A stretch of 54,831 nt of DNA, from positions 1 to 54,831 of the forward strand of contig CALXLI010000018.1 in assembly GCA_944389155.1 (NCBI GenBank), read 5' to 3'. The stretch's first letter is position 1, and each line of letters starts with the position of its first letter. The notes beneath the pieces were generated by a model. That model saw only the letters and a list, made by a program, of their open reading frames with translations, did no database searches and was not told the origin of the DNA. Position numbers and translations under genes: made by a program. This document shows positions 32,620-41,162 of the stretch, one piece after another. The DNA is from an uncultured Spirochaetaceae bacterium (GTDB taxonomy: Bacteria; Spirochaetota; Spirochaetia; Sphaerochaetales; Sphaerochaetaceae).

Positions 32620-32879
32620 CTCAGAAGGATGCCGTCATCTGCAAAGTGAAAATGAAACAGAATATAAAAAGGATCCAGACAGCATCTGAGTTTCAATGAT
32701 GATTTTCATAGATGTGAAATCATGAAAAGCATATAAAACGTTTCATTGATCTGGTCAGAATCCTTGACCGCAGATCAGTATTCCTTATTGGATATAGGCC
32801 AACTACGGAAAAACTGTAAAATGCCTGAAATTTCGGAGTATGAATATCTCTAAAATGATTCCGATTTCAAACAGATAAG

Positions 32880-32902
32880 AGGCCCAGAGTTGTTCCGGAC
32901 CT
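32880..32902 (-). terminator. terminator of the molybdenum hydroxylase operon
   Basis: On the minus strand, aggtcc pairs with gggcct (one G-T wobble) around an 11-nt loop, followed by cttatctgtttg. It lies 15 bp past the xdhD stop. Confidence 0.6.
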
Positions 32903-32917
32903 CCTATCATATTCTTG

Positions 32918-35794
32918 TCAAAACCTGCCAAGTGCCTTGAGGATCTTCTCTGGGGTTATAGGCCAGGTTCTGATCCATACACCGACAGCATCGGCTATCG
33001 CCATAGCTATGGCAGGAGCTGCACCATTGCAGGCTATCTCGGATATCGATTTAGCTCCGAATGGTCCGTACTGATCGTTCACATCAATCAAGACAGACTT
33101 GAAATCCTCAGGTGCTTCCTGGATCATCGGCACGCAGTAATCCGTGAATGTTGTCGTTACGCATCGCCCTGATTTGTCAAGGACAAGATCCTCGTACAGG
33201 GTATGTCCAATGCTCTTCATCACAGCACCATACATCTGGCAAAGTGCAAGTTCAGGATTAATCGGAGTTCCTGCATCCTGCAGTGCATAGAACTTCAGCA
33301 CCTTGATCTCACCTGTTACGGTATTGACAGCAACCTCGGCAAAATGCGCACCGTAAGGGACTGCGAAATTAGGAGTCGTGAAAGAACCTGTTCCTATAAG
33401 CTGTCCTCTTCCTTCTCCTGATGTGGCAGTATGTGAAAGAGATGCAAATGTAAGCGTTGTGCCATCCTTCGCTTTGACAACGCCAGGATACTCTATGATG
33501 AGTTCATCCTCTCTCTTGCCAAGCTGAAGCGATGCTTCATGGATTATCTTCTGCTTCAGATCCTTTGCAGCATTAAGCGATGCATTACCTGAGAAGTACG
33601 TACCGGATGATGCATATGCACCGGTATCGAACATGCAGGAATCCGTATCGCCAGAGACTACGGAGATATTCTCCATCGGTACTTTCAGCACCTCAGCTGC
33701 CATCTTCGCAGAAAGCGTATCAAGGCCTGTTCCGAGGTCTGCTCCCCCTGAGAGGACAAGAAGAGTGCCATCGGTCAGGAGCTTTACCTGGGCATTTGAG
33801 TGATCGAGTCCTGGAAGTCCCGAGCCCTGCTGTATCATCGCAAAGCCCTTTCCTATCTTCCATTCAGGGTCCTTGGATTCTTCCCGCTTGCCCCATTCAA
33901 TCATCTTAGCGCCTTTATCCAAGGCTTCCCTGAGTCCGCATGAACCAACCGGAACCACAGCACCTTCACGCCCTTCGCCAAGGCCTCGGAGAATCTCAAG
34001 CATATAGCCTTCCTCGACTATGTTCTTCCTCGCCATCTCCAAGGGATCTATCCCAAGCTTCATCGCAAGCTCGCCCATTGCGCTTATTATCGCGAAGTAG
34101 CCTTTCGGTGCGCCATATCCCTGATAAGCCCCTGTCGGAGGGATATTCGTGTAATACGTCAGAAGATCGTAATACATGTTATCCACACGGAATATAGGGA
34201 GTGTCTTCGATGAAGCATTCATCGGAACAGTGAGACAGTGGTTGCCATAAGGCCCTGTATTGGCTCTTACATCCATATAGATCGCAGTAATCGTTCCGTC
34301 TTTCCTGCCGCCCATCTTCACCCTTATCCTCATTGGATGGCGTGTGGAATTTGCATAGAACTCCTCTGCTCTTGTATTGCGGTAATATATCGAGTGTCCG
34401 GTTCTCCACACAGCATAGCCGAGAAGATCCTCGACAAGTATGTCCTGCTTAGAGCCATAGCCACCACCTACACGCTCCTTTATGACATGGACCTTGTTCT
34501 CAGGTATCTGGCAGATACGGGCAACTATGCGCCTCACATGATACGGTACCTGTGTAGAGCAATTGAGTACAAGACGCCCGCCTTCGATGCGGCCATAGCA
34601 TACATGCGGCTCAAGAGGCGTACACTGAGGCTGTGATGTCTGATATGTCGAATCAACGACAGCATCTGCCTCCTCAAAGCCTTTCTCTATATCACCGATG
34701 CCGCCATGGGCACCTGCTGCGATATTGTGCCTTATATCCCCATGCAGCGGAAACTGGTATATGACCTTATCCTCATCCTTATCGGCGCTCTTGTTGTACT
34801 CATCAAGATCTTCGGGAGCTCCTGATACGTACTCCACTATTCCATTGTGCACAAGCGGAGCGCCTTCAGCCATTGCCTCCTCAACAGTGAAGACAGGTTC
34901 TATCGGATCATATACCACGTCTATAAGCGCGGCCGCTTTTTCCGCAGTTTCCCTGTCCTTTGCAACAATAGCAGCGACTCTGTCCCCAACATGCCTTACC
35001 TTCCTGTTGAGAAGCTTTCTGTCATATGGAGATGGTTCAGGATTGCCCTGTCCCGCCTGCATATAATAGACATCTGGGCAGTTGAAAGCCGTGATTATGT
35101 CTACAACTCCCTCGACTTCCAATGCCTTCGATACATCTACAGAGCGTACATAGGCATGGGCAAACGGCGAGCGCAGAACGTAAAGGATATCTGAATTCGG
35201 CTCTACCCTATCCTCCACGAAGAGCTTCTCCCCGGAGACAAGGGCCTTTCCATCAATCTTAGGCATCGGCTTTCCAACAACGCTGAGCTCATCTCTGAAT
35301 GATGGGGAAACTGCTGTGATATACCTCCCATATTCCCTTTTCTCCTCCGCAAGCTTCACGGCAAGATAATAGTGCTCATACCCCGCGTCCCTGATGAAGA
35401 TTCCAGAAAGAGCTTCCTTTATATCTTCTTTCGCTGGATGTGGCTTTCTATCAAGAAGCCATGTAAGGAGAAGTGCGGCTTCAGGAGCGTTGTATGCACT
35501 CTGCACGACACCGGCTGCAACCATGGCATCCTGCACATCATTTGTCTTTCTCCCATCAAGAAGGCCCTCTGGGGTTATTATCTCAGCCCCTTCTGCCTGA
35601 TAGAGAAGAATCAGATTAGAGTATCTTGGGGTACCTGAGAAGATGATCGTATCAGAGCCGGCAAAGCCTTCCCTGTCGTCACTGTCCCTGACAGAAGTGT
35701 ATCCAGAACGGTAAAGGACATCGCGAAGCCTCTCCCATTCCTCTCCTCTCAATACGGCTTTCCTGCCATTTACAGTACATCTGACATCCATCAT
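32918..35794 (-). CDS. xdhD: XdhD, selenium-linked molybdenum hydroxylase of purine catabolism
   Basis: A 958-residue homologue of E. coli XdhD (YgfN). It keeps the family's fused N-terminal ferredoxin-like region, but every Cys ligand is missing (for example VRDSDDREGFAGSD and GVVQSAYNAPE where CGxC and QCGFC are normal), as in E. coli XdhD. The Moco domains are complete: GKPMPKIDGKALVSGEKLFVED, GGGYGSKQDI, GAYQGYGAPKG, GGADLGTGLD, ASSGTYFSGN and the active-site Glu region GPFGAKSISE. The enzyme belongs to the gene set for anaerobic uric acid/dioxopurine breakdown, where it hydroxylates or dehydrogenates the purine ring. It overlaps ygfM by 4 bp (ATGA) and ends the operon. Confidence 0.93.
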   Translation of the reverse strand: MMDVRCTVNGRKAVLRGEEWERLRDVLYRSGYTSVRDSDDREGFAGSDTIIFSGTPRYSNLILLYQAEGAEIITPEGLLDGRKTNDVQDAMVAAGVVQSAYNAPEAALLLTWLLDRKPHPAKEDIKEALSGIFIRDAGYEHYYLAVKLAEEKREYGRYITAVSPSFRDELSVVGKPMPKIDGKALVSGEKLFVEDRVEPNSDILYVLRSPFAHAYVRSVDVSKALEVEGVVDIITAFNCPDVYYMQAGQGNPEPSPYDRKLLNRKVRHVGDRVAAIVAKDRETAEKAAALIDVVYDPIEPVFTVEEAMAEGAPLVHNGIVEYVSGAPEDLDEYNKSADKDEDKVIYQFPLHGDIRHNIAAGAHGGIGDIEKGFEEADAVVDSTYQTSQPQCTPLEPHVCYGRIEGGRLVLNCSTQVPYHVRRIVARICQIPENKVHVIKERVGGGYGSKQDILVEDLLGYAVWRTGHSIYYRNTRAEEFYANSTRHPMRIRVKMGGRKDGTITAIYMDVRANTGPYGNHCLTVPMNASSKTLPIFRVDNMYYDLLTYYTNIPPTGAYQGYGAPKGYFAIISAMGELAMKLGIDPLEMARKNIVEEGYMLEILRGLGEGREGAVVPVGSCGLREALDKGAKMIEWGKREESKDPEWKIGKGFAMIQQGSGLPGLDHSNAQVKLLTDGTLLVLSGGADLGTGLDTLSAKMAAEVLKVPMENISVVSGDTDSCMFDTGAYASSGTYFSGNASLNAAKDLKQKIIHEASLQLGKREDELIIEYPGVVKAKDGTTLTFASLSHTATSGEGRGQLIGTGSFTTPNFAVPYGAHFAEVAVNTVTGEIKVLKFYALQDAGTPINPELALCQMYGAVMKSIGHTLYEDLVLDKSGRCVTTTFTDYCVPMIQEAPEDFKSVLIDVNDQYGPFGAKSISEIACNGAAPAIAMAIADAVGVWIRTWPITPEKILKALGRF

Positions 35795-36486
35795 CGAACC
35801 TCCTTGAAAGAGACCGAGGCAAGATAACGCTTATAGTCCCCGCTTCCTGTCAGATCGGTGGAGAAATCAACAGTGCTGTATGAATCCTTATCACCGAAAG
35901 CGAAACCCGAACCGCTTATGCCATACGCATACCGCTTCCCTGAATGGGCGGCAGTCAGTGCTGCATGGGCATGGGAAGCCCTTGCAAAGCGCTTTGCCTC
36001 ACCATCAGAGAGGCTCCTGATGTACACACTCTCTATAATGGAGTCCTTATCTCCAGAGAGAACATACTCATCGACCTGAAGATCCCTTGTGCCATCTGCA
36101 GAGATAAGCGAAAGGACAGCATCTGAAGCAAAAAGCGATGGAATCATATAGCTATCAAAGCGTGCAAGCGCAACATTCCCGCCGATCGTTGCCTGCTCTC
36201 TGAGCTGCAGTGAGCTCTGGAACCCAGCACTCTTCCTGATGAATTCCGGAAGAATCTCAGATCTGGCTATATCTGCAAGCTTCGCAGCTCCTCCTATGCG
36301 AACACCATCTCCTTCCTTCCTTATTTCAGCGGAAAGGATCTTTGAGATATCTATAAAGCATGAATCCTTGTCCTTGCCAGATAAAAGGGAAAGCAGCGCT
36401 GTCCCCCCTGAAAGATAAGACGACTGGGGGAACTGTCTTTTCATCTCCACTGCAGCTTCAAGCGACTCAGGATGCAGGATAATCAT
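35791..36486 (-). CDS. ygfM: FAD-binding hydroxylase subunit YgfM-like
   Basis: A 231-residue protein of the CO dehydrogenase flavoprotein type: SSYLSGGTALLSLL (degenerate first FAD loop), FIDISKILSAEI, VRIGGAAKLADIA, LREQATIGGNVALARFDSYMIPSL (second loop, shortened) and RKFAR-type tail. It is shorter than normal (about 290 residues), as are YgfM proteins. The ATG at 36486 follows aaggagga; an open frame extends 57 codons upstream into the neighbouring gene and is rejected. It probably passes electrons from XdhD to YgfK or another carrier, because XdhD itself has no Fe-S centres. Confidence 0.8.
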   Translation of the reverse strand: MIILHPESLEAAVEMKRQFPQSSYLSGGTALLSLLSGKDKDSCFIDISKILSAEIRKEGDGVRIGGAAKLADIARSEILPEFIRKSAGFQSSLQLREQATIGGNVALARFDSYMIPSLFASDAVLSLISADGTRDLQVDEYVLSGDKDSIIESVYIRSLSDGEAKRFARASHAHAALTAAHSGKRYAYGISGSGFAFGDKDSYSTVDFSTDLTGSGDYKRYLASVSFKEVR

Positions 36487-36496
36487 ACACTCCTCC

Positions 36497-37360
36497 TTAT
36501 TCGATGATTCCGTGGTCCTCTTCATTGACGATTGCCTCAAGGAATCTTGTAAGCATACGGGCTGTAGTATTCCTTCTGTACTTTGGCATTGCGTGTGGCG
36601 ATATCGCACGATCCCATGCGTCAAGGAAATCCGGGACAATCTCCGGGATATCCTCAATAGAGCGGCGTATTATCATCGACTCAGCCTCTCTCGATCTGAT
36701 CACCTTGGGGCCAGCAGCACCTGAAGATGCCCTGAAATCAACGACAAGGCCATCCTTGACAACAGCTGCAGCCGAAAGAGAGAGCTTTGAGATCGCATTT
36801 GCCTTCCTCATTCCGATCTTCCTGTAATAGCTGTATGTGAAATCATGAGGTGGGATGATAACGCTCTTTATCAGCTCATCGCTCCTGAGATCGGTCTTCT
36901 TCGAGCCTTTGATGAAATCATCAAGGAGCATACGCCTCTCTCCGCCAAACGAGATAAGAACAACCTCAGCATCGAGAAGTATAAGCGGCTGCGGCAGATC
37001 ACCTTTAGGGGAAGCATTGCCAATATTCCCACCGATCGTTGCACTGTTGCGAAGGGCAACCGCCCCCATTCCAGAAGCAGCCATCCTGACATGCCATGGA
37101 ACTACAAGGGATGATGCGATCTCCCCTGCTGTCGTCAGCGCTCCAATCTCAACAGAGCCATCTTCATGCAGTGTTATGCCTTTAAGCTCCTTCAGCCCTG
37201 CTATGATCATCACAGGTCTATCGAGTATCGGATCAAGGCCTATCCCCCTCTTGTTCTGGACCATTATATCTGTACCGCCGGCAAGGGGAATGGCCCCTTC
37301 CGCCTTCCTCAGAAGCAATGCCTCATCAAGTGTTTCAGGAATATAGTTTGCTACTGCCAT
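36497..37360 (-). CDS. FAD-binding subunit of xanthine dehydrogenase-type hydroxylase
   Basis: A 287-residue flavoprotein subunit with both FAD loops intact: IPLAGGTDIMVQNK (about residue 25) and ALRNSATIGGNIGNASPKGDLPQPLILL (about 105). ELIKSVIIPPHDFTYSYYRKIGMRKANAISKLSL is the usual C-lobe start. It corresponds to XdhB of three-subunit xanthine dehydrogenases. It overlaps the Fe-S subunit gene by 10 bp and lies 10 bp before ygfM. Confidence 0.88.
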   Translation of the reverse strand: MAVANYIPETLDEALLLRKAEGAIPLAGGTDIMVQNKRGIGLDPILDRPVMIIAGLKELKGITLHEDGSVEIGALTTAGEIASSLVVPWHVRMAASGMGAVALRNSATIGGNIGNASPKGDLPQPLILLDAEVVLISFGGERRMLLDDFIKGSKKTDLRSDELIKSVIIPPHDFTYSYYRKIGMRKANAISKLSLSAAAVVKDGLVVDFRASSGAAGPKVIRSREAESMIIRRSIEDIPEIVPDFLDAWDRAISPHAMPKYRRNTTARMLTRFLEAIVNEEDHGIIE

Positions 37361-37830
37361 AGTTCACCTCCACGGCTTGCTGCAAGCATTATGCTCTCGA
37401 CAATCAGGTCGTATCCTGTGCATCTGCAGATATTCCCGCTTATCGCGACCCTTACATCATGCTCGGTCGGAGTCGGATTCGACTGCAGAAGAGCATATGC
37501 AGCCATGACCATTCCAGGGATGCAGAAACCGCACTGTACTGCACCGCCATCCCTGAAAGCATCAACAATGCACTTGCCTTTCTCTGTATCGCGTATGCCC
37601 TCTATCGTGAGTATCTCAGAGCCAATGCACGCTCCGACAGGTATTATGCACGATGTGACAAGCTTTCCATCCTTTATTATCGAACAGGCTCCGCACTCAC
37701 CTTCTCCGCAGCCTTCCTTCACACCTATAAGGCCAAGCTCCTCTCTCAGGACATCTACAAGACGCCTGAGCGGATTGCCTGAATACAATACCTTGTTTCC
37801 ATTAACGCGGAATTCTATCTCTTTATACAT
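37351..37830 (-). CDS. [2Fe-2S] subunit of xanthine dehydrogenase-type hydroxylase
   Basis: A 159-residue ferredoxin-type subunit with all eight Cys ligands: CGEGECGACSIIKDGKLVTSC for the plant-type cluster (residues about 41-62) and QCGFCIPG plus NICRCTGYD for the second, helical domain (about 100-140). It corresponds to XdhC in the E. coli XdhABC naming. The ATG at 37830 overlaps the end of the large-subunit gene (ATGTATAA). Confidence 0.93.
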   Translation of the reverse strand: MYKEIEFRVNGNKVLYSGNPLRRLVDVLREELGLIGVKEGCGEGECGACSIIKDGKLVTSCIIPVGACIGSEILTIEGIRDTEKGKCIVDAFRDGGAVQCGFCIPGMVMAAYALLQSNPTPTEHDVRVAISGNICRCTGYDLIVESIMLAASRGGELWQ

Positions 37831-39961
37831 TCTCAAGCGCCTCCTCGATATCCTCTCCTGGAATAGGTATTTTCGTAACCGTTATCCCAAGTGCACGCTC
37901 AACGGCATCAACATACGCAGCATCCGCACCGTTGAAGACAAGCTCTCCCATGCCCTTGGCTCCCTGAGGGCCCCACTCATATGGATTGTCTACAAGCAAC
38001 CACTCCTGCTTCGGAAAGTCCATGCTTGTCGGTATGACATAATCAGACATGGATTCCTGCCTGAAATGCCCATTTCTGTTTTCCATCTTCTCCATCGAGG
38101 CATAGCCAAGGGACTGTATCACGCCACCGTTGACCTGGCCATGGACGATAAGAGCATCGATTGCGTGCCCGATATCATGGCTTGTCCAGATACCGACTGT
38201 CTTGACCTCGTTCGTTATCCTATCAACCTCAACCTCTACAATTGCAGCACCCCAGCCGTAGCCAAGATACGCGTCTCCTCGGAATGTGCTCTGATCCCAA
38301 GGATGGCCTTCAGGATGCTCGTACTCCTTCTCAACGGAGAAATCGCCTTCTGCCCATCGCTCCTTCATCTCCTTTGCGCACTCTTCGACTATCTTTCCGA
38401 CAATCATCGTTGAGCGCGATGCCGCTGTAGGGCCAGAATCCGGGACAAGGGAAGTATCAGGGTTGGGATAGTCTACATCCTCTATATCTATGCCAAGAGC
38501 ATTTGCAGCGATCTTCCTGAGCGCTGTCTGGAAGCCCTGCCCCATCTCTGTTGAACCAACTTCGATACGGACGCGCTCTCCCGTCTTCACAAGCCTTGCA
38601 TGGGCCTTTATGATTGCCTGTTCGCCATTGCCCGTGAAAGCTCCGCCATGATTGTAGAAGGAAACACCGATGCCCTTTCCGCTTCCGATTCCGTACTCAG
38701 CTGACTTCCTGAAGTAATCTGATGCATCTGCGATCTGCTTGAACATCTCAGGCAGCTTCACTTCCTCGACTATGTGTCCATTCGTAACTGTCTCACCGCC
38801 CTTTTTCAGGAAGTAGCGTGACTTGTATTCAGCTGGATCGAATCCGAACTTCCTTGCGATATGGTCAAGATGAGTCTCTATCGCAAAGAGAGTCTGAGGA
38901 GCGCCAAACCCGCGGAATGCATCTGACGGGAATGTGTTTGTAGCAACTCCAACGCCTTTGAGGTATGTTGCAGGGAAATCATAGACGCCGTTCGCATGGA
39001 ACACACCGCGCTGCAGAACAACATAGGATGCTGAAAGATATGCTCCGCAGTTGTAGTATATCGTCCCCTCTATTCCCATGATATTCCCATCTTTATCGAG
39101 CGCTGTGCGGAAAATGGTCTTTGAAGGATGCCGCTTGACAGAATAAAGCATATCCTCCTTTCTCTCGAAAATGAGCTTTATAGGCTTGTGGATGATGCTC
39201 TCAGCGACAAGGAGAGGACCGCACAGGACATCAGGGAAATGCTCCTTGCCACCGAATGCTCCACCCGTTGTCACCTGCCTTATGATGATATCATCATAGT
39301 TCAGCCCAAGAAGACCTGCGACTGACTTGCGCACATAGAATGGACACTGCGCGGAGACGTAGAAGACATACTTTCCATCCTCCTCAGTTACTATCGCACC
39401 GTTTGTATCAAGATGGACGTGCTCCTGGAATCCTGTCTCCAGTGTTTCCGTGAAAACGCTGTCAGCCTCATCGAAGACATCCTTCATCGGCCTGCCCTTC
39501 TCGCAGTAGAGAGAGCAAAGCACATTGTCTTCTCCGTATATAACACCGCCCTTGAGCGAAAGCGCATCATCTATCGTGACAGCAGGGATTTCCTCTTCAT
39601 AGTCTATCTTCGTATTATCCAACAGATAGCTGAGGATATTCCTGTCAGGACCTACGAGAAGCCCGATTGTCTCACCGACATACTTCACGTCGCCGTCAGC
39701 AAAGCATCTCCAGTCCTTCCCGATCATCCAGAGCTCATTCCTGCCATTCTCAGGTATATCCTTTGCAGATATGAAATAGTATCCCTCGGGAAGCTGTGGA
39801 AGATGTATATCCAGAATTCTGCCTCTAGGTACGGATGAACGTACCATATACGCGTAGAGCATATCAGGGAAAGAGTAATCAGCTATGTATCTCGCCTCTC
39901 CTCTTGCCTTGGCTTCAGCATCTACTCTGACAACCTTGTCATCGATACTCGTAAGCGGCAT
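37823..39961 (-). CDS. molybdenum-binding subunit of xanthine dehydrogenase-type hydroxylase
   Basis: A 712-residue large subunit with DAEAKARGEARYIADYSFPDMLYA, QVTTGGAFGGKEHFPDV, NTFPSDAFRGFGAPQ, EVGSTEMGQGFQTALRK and the C-terminal GPQGAKGMGELVFNG (active-site Glu). There is no in-frame TGA, so selenium would be the labile cofactor kind. It is the first gene of a five-gene operon. ATG 39961 follows ggaggag; an open frame reaches 40030 but crosses the promoter. Substrate in purine catabolism is probably hypoxanthine/xanthine, by family. Confidence 0.88.
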   Translation of the reverse strand: MPLTSIDDKVVRVDAEAKARGEARYIADYSFPDMLYAYMVRSSVPRGRILDIHLPQLPEGYYFISAKDIPENGRNELWMIGKDWRCFADGDVKYVGETIGLLVGPDRNILSYLLDNTKIDYEEEIPAVTIDDALSLKGGVIYGEDNVLCSLYCEKGRPMKDVFDEADSVFTETLETGFQEHVHLDTNGAIVTEEDGKYVFYVSAQCPFYVRKSVAGLLGLNYDDIIIRQVTTGGAFGGKEHFPDVLCGPLLVAESIIHKPIKLIFERKEDMLYSVKRHPSKTIFRTALDKDGNIMGIEGTIYYNCGAYLSASYVVLQRGVFHANGVYDFPATYLKGVGVATNTFPSDAFRGFGAPQTLFAIETHLDHIARKFGFDPAEYKSRYFLKKGGETVTNGHIVEEVKLPEMFKQIADASDYFRKSAEYGIGSGKGIGVSFYNHGGAFTGNGEQAIIKAHARLVKTGERVRIEVGSTEMGQGFQTALRKIAANALGIDIEDVDYPNPDTSLVPDSGPTAASRSTMIVGKIVEECAKEMKERWAEGDFSVEKEYEHPEGHPWDQSTFRGDAYLGYGWGAAIVEVEVDRITNEVKTVGIWTSHDIGHAIDALIVHGQVNGGVIQSLGYASMEKMENRNGHFRQESMSDYVIPTSMDFPKQEWLLVDNPYEWGPQGAKGMGELVFNGADAAYVDAVERALGITVTKIPIPGEDIEEALENV

Positions 39962-40001
39962 ATCTCCTCCATTCATTGTGTTTTTTATTGCATAATGAGA
40001 A

Positions 40002-40007
40002 ATTATA
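40002..40007 (-). promoter_or_regulatory. probable -10 box of the hydroxylase operon
   Basis: The minus strand reads TATAAT here, 41 bp before the large-subunit ATG. No good -35 box is 17 bp upstream, which suggests an activator-dependent promoter. The near-palindrome AGTATACACT lies just upstream (around 40020). Confidence 0.4.
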
Positions 40008-40119
40008 CTCACTACGCTTTCAGTATACACTAGAAATCAGATAAGAGAACACAGGATTGACGAAAAACAAGATTGCAGGGGCAAGGGGTGTAGGATAAAC
40101 TCAAATATGGAGGGAAAAG

Positions 40120-40383
40120 ATGACGAACGACGAGATTTACGACTTTATCGGAGAGCTTGCAATAGCGCTGTACTCAAAGAAGATACAGATATCCCTAGGG
40201 TCTCTCAGGGCAATAATGCTTGACAGGGGAAAGGACTATGTGAACAACAGAGGCATGGCATCTGCAGTGTCTGCGGCATACAGGAGATGGAAGGAGAAGG
40301 ATCCTATAATCTATTACGCAATAGCCTATACATACACAGACAAGGAAGGAAACCTTGCCTGGGACAGCAGCAGCGGAAAATGA
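40120..40383 (+). CDS. small protein of unknown function, coupled to a nucleotidyltransferase
   Basis: An 87-residue protein I do not recognise. It is helical and charged (DEIYDFIGELAIALYSKK, AVSAAYRRWKEKDP) with no signal peptide, membrane segment or known motif. ggaggg precedes the ATG, and the stop overlaps the next start (ATGA), so it is a real, translated gene and probably works with its neighbour. Confidence 0.55.
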   Translation: MTNDEIYDFIGELAIALYSKKIQISLGSLRAIMLDRGKDYVNNRGMASAVSAAYRRWKEKDPIIYYAIAYTYTDKEGNLAWDSSSGK

Positions 40384-41162
40384 ACGCAGAGGAACTTGCT
40401 GGGCGATTCAGGGAAAACAGCAAAGTCGAAGCTGTCGCTCTCTCGGGATCGAGGACAAGCGCGATAAACGATAGCGATTCCGATTACGATATCTACATAT
40501 ACTGTTCAGGAATCGTCGAAAAGGAAGAGAGGGAAAGGATCTACTCTTCCTTATCTCTTTCGTATCAGGTTTCCATATCATTCTTCGAAGAGGGAGATGA
40601 AGCATCTGATGGGATTGCCCTTTTCGATATCATGTTCCGCAGCGTTGATTGGACTGAGAAAGAAGTAAGCGATGTGTACAGGAAAGGAAAAGCAAGGATA
40701 GGATATACAACGTGCATATTGCACAATATCGCGACATCACAGATACTCTTCGACCGTACTGGCTGGCTTGGAAGCATCAGAAGGGAAATAAGCTCAGGCT
40801 ATCCTGAAAAGCTGAGGCAGAATATCATCCATGATAACCTCATGATCATAGACGGTGAATTCTCTTCCCCATTTATGCATCAGGCCGAGCTTGCAGCCAA
40901 GCGCTCCGATACAGTCAGCGAATGCCATCGCTTGACAGCGATCCTTGCCTCATATTTTGACATGATATTCGCGTACAACAGGGTATACCACCCAGGAGAG
41001 AAGAAGCTCATAAGATATGCCCATCTGCTTTGCAAAGAGCTTCCGGAGAACTTCGATGATGACATCCAGAACGCAATCAAAGCACTCGGAGAGGATCGAT
41101 TCATCCCCGCTCTCCGCTCGCTTTCAGAGCATCTCCACGCTTTCCTCTCAGAAGGAAGATGA
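40380..41162 (+). CDS. nucleotidyltransferase of the DUF4037 type
   Basis: A 260-residue protein with a minimal nucleotidyltransferase core: LSGSRTSAINDSDSDYDIYIY (GS followed by DxD, residues about 20-40) and a helical C-terminal half (HQAELAAKRSDTVSECHRL, FAYNRVYHPGEKKLIRY). DUF4037-type proteins resemble aminoglycoside adenylyltransferases, but their substrates are not known. The ATG at 40380 overlaps the previous stop. The 3' end overlaps the convergent MFS gene by 62 bp. Confidence 0.72.
   Translation: MNAEELAGRFRENSKVEAVALSGSRTSAINDSDSDYDIYIYCSGIVEKEERERIYSSLSLSYQVSISFFEEGDEASDGIALFDIMFRSVDWTEKEVSDVYRKGKARIGYTTCILHNIATSQILFDRTGWLGSIRREISSGYPEKLRQNIIHDNLMIIDGEFSSPFMHQAELAAKRSDTVSECHRLTAILASYFDMIFAYNRVYHPGEKKLIRYAHLLCKELPENFDDDIQNAIKALGEDRFIPALRSLSEHLHAFLSEGR

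Noticed and set aside
37166..38413. A 415-codon open frame on the plus strand
   Set aside because: It is antisense to the overlapping hydroxylase genes; the translation is Cys/His/Pro-rich, without domain logic, and mirrors their codon bias.
37823..39961. Selenocysteine insertion in the hydroxylase large subunit
   Set aside because: The frame contains no internal TGA; selenium in these enzymes is a labile cofactor.
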